Source: JAXHLG01 sp046497225
GTDB lineage: Bacteria > Patescibacteriota > Minisyncoccia > Moranbacterales > DUUL01
Reading direction: 5' to 3'
Length of the DNA stretch: 12,694 nucleotides
Assembly (NCBI GenBank): GCA_046497225.1
Contig: JAWOGA010000056.1
Span: 1-12,694 of the forward strand
A program made the translations under genes and the position numbers. Below, piece after piece: positions 6,779 through 12,143 of this stretch. The notes beneath the pieces were generated by a model, which saw nothing but the letters and a program-made list of their open reading frames with translations, was not told the DNA's origin and searched no databases. Every line of letters begins with the position of its first letter. Position 1 is the first letter of the stretch.

Positions 6779-7399
6779 TTAGCTATCCTCCAAAAAAGGA
6801 ACAAAAACAAAACCGGGGTAAACTTCCTCTGCAAAACTTGATTTTTTTCTTATTATTTTTCTTATACAATTATCCTGGCTCGGGGAAACTAAAACACCCT
6901 CATTAAGAAGACTTTCTTTTAACTTCAAAGGAATTTCTTCAAAAGCGGCTCCGGAATAAATTTTATTGTATTTCTTTTTTTTATTCCAAAACTTAGCCGC
7001 ATTGCCTATGGTGTAATTAACATTTTCAAATCCGGCTTTCAAAACAGCCTCTCTGCCAAAATCTCCTATTGATTTATTTATCTCAAAAGCGTCTACTTCT
7101 CCATTCCTTCCGGATAAAAAAGCCAGCAAACAACTAACCCAGCCACTGCCGGCTCCAATATCCAAAATCTTGTCTCCTTCTTCTACTTCCAATAATTCCA
7201 ACATAAAAGCTACCGTTGTTGGCTGAGAAATAGTTTGTCCCTGCGCAATCTCCAGCGGATAGTCTTCATAAGCATAAGCCTGCCATCTCTCAGGAACAAA
7301 GTAGCCCCTATCCACCTTCAAAAAAGCTTCTTTCACTTTTTTTGACTTAATCGCTCCCGATTCAACCAAATACTGAACTAATTGTTTATTGTTAGACAT
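6779..7399 (-). CDS. pcm: Protein-L-isoaspartate O-methyltransferase
   Basis: A 206-residue SAM-dependent methyltransferase (PIMT) that methylates isoaspartyl residues in aged proteins and so starts their repair. The PIMT-specific element is PLEIAQGQTISQPTTVAFM (about 48-66), which matches the family's GQTISQP substrate/SAM loop. SAM motif I is KILDIGAGSGWVSCLLA (about 77-93), with the acidic post-I residue in DAFEI (about 103-107). A later AAFEEIP (about 151-157) corresponds to the family's AAPExIP, with Phe in place of Pro. Length is normal. It lies 51 bases downstream of the ABC transporter on the same strand, with no terminator between them, so it is probably co-transcribed. The ATG at 7399 has at best a weak AGGCG upstream. 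It is unlikely to be a plain O-methyltransferase because the QTISQP loop is intact. Confidence 0.93.
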   Translation of the reverse strand: MSNNKQLVQYLVESGAIKSKKVKEAFLKVDRGYFVPERWQAYAYEDYPLEIAQGQTISQPTTVAFMLELLEVEEGDKILDIGAGSGWVSCLLAFLSGRNGEVDAFEINKSIGDFGREAVLKAGFENVNYTIGNAAKFWNKKKKYNKIYSGAAFEEIPLKLKESLLNEGVLVSPSQDNCIRKIIRKKSSFAEEVYPGFVFVPFLEDS

Positions 7400-7450
7400 A
7401 AAATCGCCTAAACATAAATATAATTTGAGTATTAATAACTAGCCCATTTT

Positions 7451-9220
7451 CTATTCAATATCTTTCAATTCCTGTAATCCGGTAAGTTTTTTATACAAAC
7501 CTCCGGATTTTTGAGCCAATTCGGAGTGGCTTCCTTTTTCAACCACCTCCCCATTTTCCAGAACGAAAATCTGATCCGCTTTCTTAATAGTGCTAAGGCG
7601 ATGGGCGATAACAATGACAGTCCTGTTTTTGCGAATTTTTTCCATAGCTTCCTGAATCATTTTTTCACTATAAGAATCAAGATTACTGGTAGCCTCATCA
7701 AAAATCAAGATCCGTGGATCGGCAAGCACCGCCCGAGCAATCCCAATTCTTTGACGCTGTCCTCCGGAGAGCTTAATCCCTCTTTCTCCTACAACAGTAT
7801 CGTATTTTTTATTCAAATTATTAATAAATTCTTCAGCATTGGCGACCTTGGCAGCCTTCTCAATCTCCCCCACCGTCGCCCTGGGTTTTCCGTAAGCGAT
7901 GTTGTTTTTAATGGAGGTGTTAAAAATTTCCACGTCTTGGGGGACAATAGAAATAAACTTCCTAAATTGATAAAGATCATAATCCCGCAAATCAATTCCA
8001 TCGAGCAAAACGCTTCCCTTTTGCGGATCGTAGTGGCGAAAAATCAATCTCGCCAAAGTGGTCTTTCCTCCTCCGGAAGGTCCGACAAATGCCGTCATCC
8101 CGCCCGGAAGCGCTTCAAGACTTACGTTTTTTAAAGCTCTTTCGCTGCTGTCTTCGTATTTGTAAGATACCTTTTTAAACTCTATTTTTCCTTCTATTTT
8201 CTCAGGCGCAACTCCGCCTTGGGGATTCTGTACTGTCGGCTCTTCCCGAGAAAGCTCATAAAGCCGGTCAACCGGCTCCGCGCTTTCCATAATGCGATCA
8301 TAGAGTCTGGAAATTCTAAACAATGAGAAAAAAGCCTTCTCCGTTACCGTAATCACAAAAACCAGGCTTCCAATCGTAATCCCGCCTTTCCAAGCCAAAT
8401 ATATCCCAAAAAGCAATATCAAAAACCGCCCGGAATCAATTATTAAATTACGCCCATAATTAAACTTTAAAATATTAGCAAACTCTTGCCAAAGATTTTT
8501 TCTAAATCTTTTTATTACTTTTTGATAGCTCCGGAGTTCATTTTCTTCTTGGACAAAAGACTTAACTGTGTTGATATTAATGATCGATTGAGTCATCAAG
8601 CCGGAAGCTTTTTCTTCTTCATCAAAACGCCCTCTACGATAAGGGTAAACTTTTTTATTCAAACGCAAAGTGGCAAACATAAAAATAGGAACAAACAAAG
8701 AGAAAATCAGGCCAAAACGCCAATCGACAAAGAACAAAATGCCGGTGGTAAAAATTATCTGCAACACCGTCGGCGCCACATCCCAAGAAAAATTTCCAAT
8801 CAACTCAATAATGCGATCCGCTCCCCTTTGTACCTTTAAAACTTTGTTTCCGGTGTTTTCTTTTTCATGGTAGCCAAGATCCAAGCAAACCAATTTTTTA
8901 TGGGCATTGCTTAAAAGGTACTCGTAAGCTTCTACTAGAATTTGGAATATTTTTCTATCAGCAAAATAATCCACAATAGAAGAAGCTTGATAAACCGCAA
9001 AAAGACCCGCGGAGAGAGCAACAAGTAAGTTCATTTTATCCGGGTTGAATCCGGTGATTTCATCAATAATAAATTTCAAAAGATACGGTCCGGATAAATT
9101 TAAAACTTCCAATAGCACCAAAATGGCCATCAGCGTATAAAACTTCCTATGCGAGAGACTCAAAAGAAGCCACAGTCTTTTAAAAAACCTCCCGAGATTG
9201 ACTGTTTTCTTTTTATTCAT
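7451..9220 (-). CDS. ABC exporter half-transporter (membrane domain fused to ATPase)
   Basis: A 589-residue type IV (MsbA/LmrA-like) ABC exporter subunit that would work as a dimer in the cytoplasmic membrane. The N-terminal about 310 residues hold the transmembrane region: hydrophobic segments near 28-50, 65-85, 148-165, 168-186, 260-280 and 283-300. The nucleotide-binding domain follows (about 345-580): Walker A GPSGGGKTT (380-388), Q-loop VPQD (426-429), signature LSGGQRQR (484-491), Walker B ILIFDE (504-509), D-loop SNLD (512-515) and the switch His in AHRLST (539-544). All catalytic residues are present. Walker A has three Gly after Ser where many exporters have GSGKST. The substrate cannot be told from sequence; lipids, peptides or drugs are all possible. 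It starts the ABC-pcm unit from a near-consensus promoter 36 bases upstream. No Shine-Dalgarno. Confidence 0.94.
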   Translation of the reverse strand: MNKKKTVNLGRFFKRLWLLLSLSHRKFYTLMAILVLLEVLNLSGPYLLKFIIDEITGFNPDKMNLLVALSAGLFAVYQASSIVDYFADRKIFQILVEAYEYLLSNAHKKLVCLDLGYHEKENTGNKVLKVQRGADRIIELIGNFSWDVAPTVLQIIFTTGILFFVDWRFGLIFSLFVPIFMFATLRLNKKVYPYRRGRFDEEEKASGLMTQSIININTVKSFVQEENELRSYQKVIKRFRKNLWQEFANILKFNYGRNLIIDSGRFLILLFGIYLAWKGGITIGSLVFVITVTEKAFFSLFRISRLYDRIMESAEPVDRLYELSREEPTVQNPQGGVAPEKIEGKIEFKKVSYKYEDSSERALKNVSLEALPGGMTAFVGPSGGGKTTLARLIFRHYDPQKGSVLLDGIDLRDYDLYQFRKFISIVPQDVEIFNTSIKNNIAYGKPRATVGEIEKAAKVANAEEFINNLNKKYDTVVGERGIKLSGGQRQRIGIARAVLADPRILIFDEATSNLDSYSEKMIQEAMEKIRKNRTVIVIAHRLSTIKKADQIFVLENGEVVEKGSHSELAQKSGGLYKKLTGLQELKDIE

Positions 9221-9255
9221 GATATTGAAATTAAAACTTTTAAAACAATAGTGTT

Positions 9256-9284
9256 ATTATAGATTGTATAAACAAAAATGTTAA
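9256..9284 (-). promoter_or_regulatory. Promoter of the ABC transporter-pcm unit
   Basis: On the minus strand TTAACA (9284-9279), 17 bases, then a perfect TATAAT (9261-9256). The predicted start is near 9249, giving a leader of about 28 bases. A second candidate lies upstream: an extended -10 TGGTATAAT on the minus strand at 9346-9338, without a clear -35. Confidence 0.72.
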
Positions 9285-9358
9285 TCCGGCGTTGCGAAAA
9301 GTTTGTATTTAAAAAAACAAAAAACTCTTTCAGAAAAATTATACCAGGATTTTTTAAT

Positions 9359-9774
9359 GCGAGATATATCATTTTTTGATACAAAACATGTAACCTTAAT
9401 TAAAAAATTGGTTCTTTAGACAATTTTATGGGTAAATCCTTCTTGGTTGTTCTTATATACATGTTTTTAAATCCAAATGTCAAAAGCCGAATGTCAAAAT
9501 AATTATTATCCAGGCTTTCTATTTGAAATTTAATAAAAGCAATGCAGTTATAAATTCCTGTTTCATTCTTATTGATAGTTGAATAAGAAATTCATTTGGC
9601 ATTTAGTCATTCATTCATTGATTTGACATTTGAGCGAGTTTGTCATTTGACATTAAAACTGTCAAGCTTTGTTTAATTTAAAAAGATCTATTATGTTTAC
9701 CCACAATTTTCTCTAAAGAGCCAAAATTAAAAAAGTGAATAAATACATCAATCTACATTGATATATTAAAACGC
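9359..9774. repeat. Long imperfect inverted repeat (MITE-like)
   Basis: The strongest arms are 9410-9437 and 9695-9722: reverse-complementing the right one matches the left at 22 of 28 positions without gaps (shared GG.TCTTTAGA and GGGTAAA). Outside them complementarity continues with interruptions, for example ATATATCA (9364-9371) against TGATATAT (9759-9766). The interior (about 9470-9680) has inverted words such as AAATGTCAAA (left) and TTTGACATTT (right). No transposase gene is inside. It could be a non-autonomous element or expanded filler DNA; I see no clear target-site duplication. Confidence 0.5.
9472..9680. repeat. Heptad-like filler inside the inverted repeat
   Basis: Runs of approximate 7-base words: AATGTCA recurs at a 14-base interval at the left, and TTGACAT, TTGAGCG, CATTTGA, CATTAAA follow each other at the right. 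The A-rich words lie at the left and their complements at the right. No coding potential is visible. Confidence 0.5.
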
Positions 9775-9784
9775 GATAAATTTA

Positions 9785-9813
9785 TTGTCAACAAAACTTT
9801 TTTAGTGTAGAAT
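9785..9813 (+). promoter_or_regulatory. tRNA-Leu promoter
   Basis: TTGTCA (9785-9790), exactly 17 bases, then TAGAAT (9808-9813); the predicted start is about 10 bases before the mature tRNA 5' end. Confidence 0.65.
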
Positions 9814-9830
9814 TTGGCAAGTAAACGATT

Positions 9831-9918
9831 GCCGAAGTGGTGGAATTGGTAGACACGCATGCTTCAGGAGCATGTGGGCTTTATGCCTGTGGGAGTTCGA
9901 GTCTCCCCTTCGGCACCA
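9831..9918 (+). tRNA. tRNA-Leu (CAG), with encoded CCA
   Basis: A class II tRNA with a long variable arm. Acceptor GCCGAAG pairs with CTTCGGC (9908-9914), discriminator A, then an encoded CCA (9916-9918). Anticodon stem CATGC/GCATG surrounds loop TTCAGGA, giving anticodon CAG for the CUG codon. The variable arm has GGGC/GCCT-type pairing and the T arm is GGGAG-TTCGAGT-CTCCC. Unlike tRNA-Phe and tRNA-Gly in this window, CCA is in the DNA. Repeats begin 16 bases after its 3' end. Confidence 0.96.
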
Positions 9919-9933
9919 ATTTTCTCTAAAAAA

Positions 9934-9982
9934 CAAGGCCAAAGGCCGCAGATTTTTAGCAAGAAAATTGAGTGTCCCGCTA
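9934..9982 (+). repeat. 49-base direct repeat, copy 1
   Basis: Identical over 49 bases to 10143-10191 (offset 209). It begins CAAGGCCAAAGGCCGCAGAT and ends with GTGTCCCGCTA. It contains the small inverted repeat GGCC-AAA-GGCC. The last 11 bases form the left arm of the stem-loop at 9972-10127. Confidence 0.95.
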
Positions 9983-10127
9983 AAATATTGCCATTGCCAA
10001 AGTCCTCATGCTCTAGTAAAAAAAGAGGATTGATAGTACCAGCAACATGCGCGCAACGAATAGTTGCCACCCTTGCCGGGCGAAGCGTGTTGCCCATTTT
10101 CTATAAGCAATATTTTTAGCGGGGCAC
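9972..10127 (+). other. 156-base stem-loop element, possible structured RNA or MITE
   Basis: The left arm GTGTCCCGCTAAAATATTGC (9972-9991) is complementary to 10107-10127 with one G-U pair and a single-base insertion. Inside are nested hairpins: TCCTC/GAGGA in 10000-10030, a perfect GCAAC-GAATA-GTTGC (10053-10067), and GCAACA (10042-10047) against TGTTGC (10088-10093) enclosing it with CGC/GCG support. Multi-branched folding is plausible for RNA or single-stranded DNA. No promoter of its own is evident; it would be transcribed by read-through from tRNA-Leu up to the terminator at 10240. Function unknown. Confidence 0.55.
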
Positions 10128-10142
10128 CATACATAAAATTAT

Positions 10143-10191
10143 CAAGGCCAAAGGCCGCAGATTTTTAGCAAGAAAATTGAGTGTCCCGCTA
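10143..10191 (+). repeat. 49-base direct repeat, copy 2
   Basis: Perfect copy of 9934-9982. Its terminal GTGTCCCGCT forms the left arm of a different, compact hairpin (10181-10203). It is preceded by GGCACCA (10123-10129), the same seven bases that end tRNA-Leu before copy 1. Confidence 0.95.
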
Positions 10192-10203
10192 CAGCGGTGA
10201 CAC
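10181..10203 (+). other. Compact hairpin at the end of repeat copy 2
   Basis: GTGTCCCGC and GCGGTGACAC pair around a TACA loop (9-10 bp with one bulged T at 10198). It shares its left arm with the larger stem-loop at 9972 but has its own right arm. It has no T tract of its own. Confidence 0.7.
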
Positions 10204-10239
10204 GAGACAACAATCAACAATTGACATTTAACTTTTTTA

Positions 10240-10259
10240 GTCTCCTCTGGAGGCTTTTT
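10240..10259 (+). terminator. Intrinsic terminator downstream of tRNA-Leu
   Basis: GTCTCC-TCT-GGAGGC (6 bp with one G-U, 3-base loop) followed by five T. It would end any transcript of tRNA-Leu plus the repeat zone, and isolates rarA from it. No T tract on the minus strand. Confidence 0.75.
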
Positions 10260-10284
10260 GTTTATTCTTGATACAAAAATCCAA

Positions 10285-10314
10285 TTGGCTCAAAACTTGA
10301 TTTTGAGTTAAAAT
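10285..10314 (+). promoter_or_regulatory. Putative rarA promoter giving a leaderless message
   Basis: TTGGCT (10285-10290), 18 bases, then TAAAAT (10309-10314). The usual 6-7 base distance puts the transcription start at 10320-10321, which is the first base of an ATG. No Shine-Dalgarno exists. Moderate -35 match. Confidence 0.45.
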
Positions 10315-11532
10315 GTGGACATGAGAAAACAAACTTACAAACCCTTGGCGGATTTGGCTAGACCTCAAAGTTTGAAAGACTTTGCCGGGCAAGAGCATTT
10401 GGTCGGCAAAGATTCTTTTTTAAGAAAGGCGATTGAGCAAGACGCTTTGCCGTCTATGATTTTTTGGGGTCCGCCGGGAACGGGGAAGACTACTTTGGCA
10501 AAAATAATCGCAGGAAAAACCGGCGCCGATTTTTACCAGCTTTCGGCGGTAAACACCGGGAAGAAGGACTTGATGAAGATTGTGGAGAGTGCCCGGGAAG
10601 GCAGAGAAAAAGGCAAGAAGACCGTTTTATTTATCGACGAAGTTCATCGTTGGAACAAATCCCAGCAGGACGCTCTTTTGCCGTATGTGGAGGATGGAAC
10701 GGTGATTTTAATCGGGGCGACCACGGAAAACCCGGGCTTTGAAGTTAATTCCGCCTTGGTTTCCCGAAGCAGGATTTTAACCTTAAATAAGCTGAAGGAA
10801 AAAGATTTGGAGAAAATTTTAAAAAAGGCTGTTGCTTTTGCCGAAAGTAAGAATACCCATTTTTTTAATATCAAAAAAGGAAAGGTTGGCTCAGGGATAA
10901 TCAAAATGATTGCCAATATTTCTAACGGAGACGCTCGAATGGCTTTAAATACTCTGGAGGCTTGTCTTAACTATGAGGGAGAAGTTACTCAGAGTTTAGT
11001 CAAACAGGTTTTGCAAAAATCTCATTTGTACTATGATAAACATGGAGAAGAGCATTACAATATAATCTCGGCTTTACATAAGTCTATGCGCGGCGGTGAT
11101 GCGGACGCTTCACTTTACTGGCTCTCAAGAATGCTTGAGGGCGGGGAAGATCCGCTTTATGTGGCGCGGAGACTGGCGCGTTTTGCTTCTGAGGATGTCG
11201 GTCTGGCGGATAATCATGCTTTAGTTTTAGCTAACGCCGTTTTTGATGCTTGCCACAAGATTGGAATGCCTGAGTGTGAAGTTCATTTGGCTCAATGCGT
11301 GATTTATTTAGCTAAGACTAAAAAGAGCATCTTGGCTTATGAGGCTTATGGGAAAGCCAAAAAAGATGCTCAATCTTACGGCAATTTGCCAGTGCCTTTA
11401 CACATCAGAAATGCTCCTTTAAAATTAATGAAAGATATGGGATATGCCAAAGGATATCGCTATACTCCTAAAGAAGACAGCTCTAATCAGCAATATATGC
11501 CGGATGAATTGAAGGAGAGGAAGTATATTTAA
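10315..11532 (+). CDS. rarA: Replication-associated recombination protein A (RarA/MgsA, AAA+ ATPase)
   Basis: A AAA+ ATPase of the RarA/MgsA/WRNIP1 family, which acts at stalled replication forks and gaps as a tetramer in the cytoplasm. It is 405 residues from a GTG at 10315, or 403 from the ATG at 10321; the ATG is more likely because the -10 hexamer ends at 10314. N-terminal PLADLARPQSLKDFAGQEHL (about 10-29) is the family start. Walker A is GPPGTGKTT (52-60), Walker B VLFIDEVHRWNKSQQDALLP (104-123), sensor 1 ATTENP (135-140) and the arginine segment VSRSRIL (149-155). The C-terminal half has the helical lid and the MgsA tetramer domain, with KHGEEHYNIISALHKSMRG and GNLPVPLHIRNAP. It is full length. 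The stop is followed directly by seven-base filler and then the small zinc-ribbon gene. Confidence 0.97.
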   Translation: MDMRKQTYKPLADLARPQSLKDFAGQEHLVGKDSFLRKAIEQDALPSMIFWGPPGTGKTTLAKIIAGKTGADFYQLSAVNTGKKDLMKIVESAREGREKGKKTVLFIDEVHRWNKSQQDALLPYVEDGTVILIGATTENPGFEVNSALVSRSRILTLNKLKEKDLEKILKKAVAFAESKNTHFFNIKKGKVGSGIIKMIANISNGDARMALNTLEACLNYEGEVTQSLVKQVLQKSHLYYDKHGEEHYNIISALHKSMRGGDADASLYWLSRMLEGGEDPLYVARRLARFASEDVGLADNHALVLANAVFDACHKIGMPECEVHLAQCVIYLAKTKKSILAYEAYGKAKKDAQSYGNLPVPLHIRNAPLKLMKDMGYAKGYRYTPKEDSSNQQYMPDELKERKYI

Positions 11533-11590
11533 AAAATCAAAACTCAAAGTGTAAAACCCAAAGCCACAAATTAAAGCTTAGAATTTATAA
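11533..11590 (+). repeat. Heptad filler between rarA and the zinc-ribbon gene
   Basis: Starting at the base after the rarA stop, successive words are AAAATCA, AAACTCA, AAGTGTA, AAACCCA, AAGCCAC, AAATTAA, AGCTTAG: in-register 7-base units, A-rich on the strand of the upstream gene. Confidence 0.65.
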
Positions 11591-11596
11591 GCAAAA

Positions 11597-11603
11597 AAGG
11601 AGG
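11597..11603 (+). promoter_or_regulatory. Canonical Shine-Dalgarno of the zinc-ribbon gene
   Basis: AAGGAGG, 5 bases before the ATG at 11609. It fixes the start and is the only full-consensus ribosome-binding site in the window. Confidence 0.85.
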
Positions 11604-11608
11604 TTGTT

Positions 11609-11854
11609 ATGATTTTGGTAGAAATGGTTTGCGCAGAATGCGGTAAAGAAAAAAAGGAGAGCGTCTCAGCCGGGCAACCAAAGCCTTTAATTTGCAGTGA
11701 ATGTAGAAATAAGAAGGAGCAAGAAGAAAAAAGGAGGTATTTAGAAAAATTGGAAGGACTCCCTATGGAGCAAAGAATCCGACTTATCGAGGAAAAAATA
11801 TTTTCTTTGGAAAGAGAAGGCCGCAAGCCTTCCCCCTGGGAAGTCAGATATTAA
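11609..11854 (+). CDS. Small zinc-ribbon/coiled-coil protein, function unknown
   Basis: An 81-residue protein that I do not recognise as a named family. The first third is a zinc-ribbon-like knuckle pair, CAECGK (C8, C11) and CSECRN (C29, C32), separated by 17 residues including the turn-forming SAGQPKPL. The rest is a charged, probably helical region (about 35-72; KKEQEEKRRYLEKLEGLPME and following) ending in a short PSPWEVRY tail. Zinc binding is likely from the cysteine spacing; DNA, RNA or protein binding is possible but not shown. The perfect Shine-Dalgarno and a strong terminator 17 bases after the stop show it is a real gene. It follows rarA by 76 bases and might share its transcript, since no terminator lies between; I see no functional link. 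Confidence 0.85.
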   Translation: MILVEMVCAECGKEKKESVSAGQPKPLICSECRNKKEQEEKRRYLEKLEGLPMEQRIRLIEEKIFSLEREGRKPSPWEVRY

Positions 11855-11870
11855 AAAGGCAATGACCGCC

Positions 11871-11903
11871 AAAAAGGAACGAACTTAAACTCGTTCCTTT
11901 TTT
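11871..11903 (+). terminator. Intrinsic terminator after the zinc-ribbon gene
   Basis: GGAACGA and TCGTTCC pair around an 8-base loop, extended by A5/T5, followed by a T run to 11903. It ends the rarA-zinc-ribbon unit. The A-rich left flank gives a T run on the minus strand too, so it may also stop transcripts coming from the sugar dehydrogenase. Confidence 0.88.
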
Positions 11904-12031
11904 ATTTAATTAATAAGTTAAAAGCGTTTTAACACAAGAATAAATACGACAAACAGTGATTGGCGTATTTAATTTGGCTGTAGAAGTGGAGGCTTAGAAA
12001 GCTTGAAAGTCGGTTGATCGGTTATCAATGA
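11904..12031. other. Intergenic stretch with two small inverted repeats
   Basis: No gene. GTTAAAA-GCG-TTTTAAC (11917-11933) is a perfect inverted repeat. AAATACG (11942-11948) and CGTATTT (11964-11970) form another, with a 15-base loop. Neither has a terminator-type T run. Function unknown. Confidence 0.5.
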
Positions 12032-12143
12032 TTGAATCTTGAATCTTGAATTTGTTTGTACCTTGCATCTTGCAATTTGCATCTTTCAAACAATTTTACA
12101 TTTTGCATTGCCATTTTGATTTTTGACTTTTGCATTTTGAATT
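12032..12143. repeat. Heptad filler block, TTGAATC/TTGCATT type
   Basis: Local runs of 7-base words with phase slips: TTGAATC twice then TTGAATT (12032-12052); CTTGCAT, CTTGCAA, TTTGCAT (12062-12082 region); TTGATTT, TTGACTT, TTGCATT, TTGAATT (12116-12143). It runs right up to the stop codon of the sugar dehydrogenase and is A-rich on that gene's strand. Confidence 0.7.

Larger units (their letters stand above)
9221..9830. other. 610-base gene-free region with promoters and a long inverted repeat
   Basis: I see no credible gene on either strand. The region holds the ABC transporter promoter(s) at the left, a long imperfect inverted repeat centred near 9567 with heptad-like filler inside it, and the tRNA-Leu promoter at the right. 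These parts are listed separately. Confidence 0.7.
9919..10239. other. Composite repeat zone between tRNA-Leu and the terminator before rarA
   Basis: No credible protein gene. The open frames that cross it on both strands run into tRNA-Leu and are spurious. It holds two perfect 49-base direct repeats, a 156-base stem-loop, a second compact hairpin, and a short AACAATC AACAATT-type filler at about 10208-10236. GC content and secondary-structure potential of 9990-10130 are clearly higher than in the surrounding intergenic DNA. Confidence 0.7.

Noticed and set aside
6676..6906. Plus-strand open frame of 76 codons starting inside tRNA-Gly
   Set aside because: Starts within the tRNA anticodon arm, crosses the terminator and runs antisense to pcm; no support.
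7511..8134. Long plus-strand frame of 207 codons
   Set aside because: Antisense to the conserved ATPase domain of the ABC transporter; composition explained by the opposite frame.
9859..10119. Plus-strand open frame of 86 codons and a minus-strand one (9864-10097)
   Set aside because: Both run through tRNA-Leu and the palindromic repeat zone. The minus-strand product ends in a GETRTPTG-like string that is typical of false translations across tRNA genes. No ribosome-binding site or domain.
9972..10127. Integron attC site
   Set aside because: The arms lack the R'/R'' core (GTTRRRY/RYYYAAC) and there is no integron integrase or cassette array.
9934..10191. CRISPR array from the 49-base repeats
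   Set aside because: Only two copies, 160 bases apart, no further units and no cas genes; the spacer itself is palindromic.
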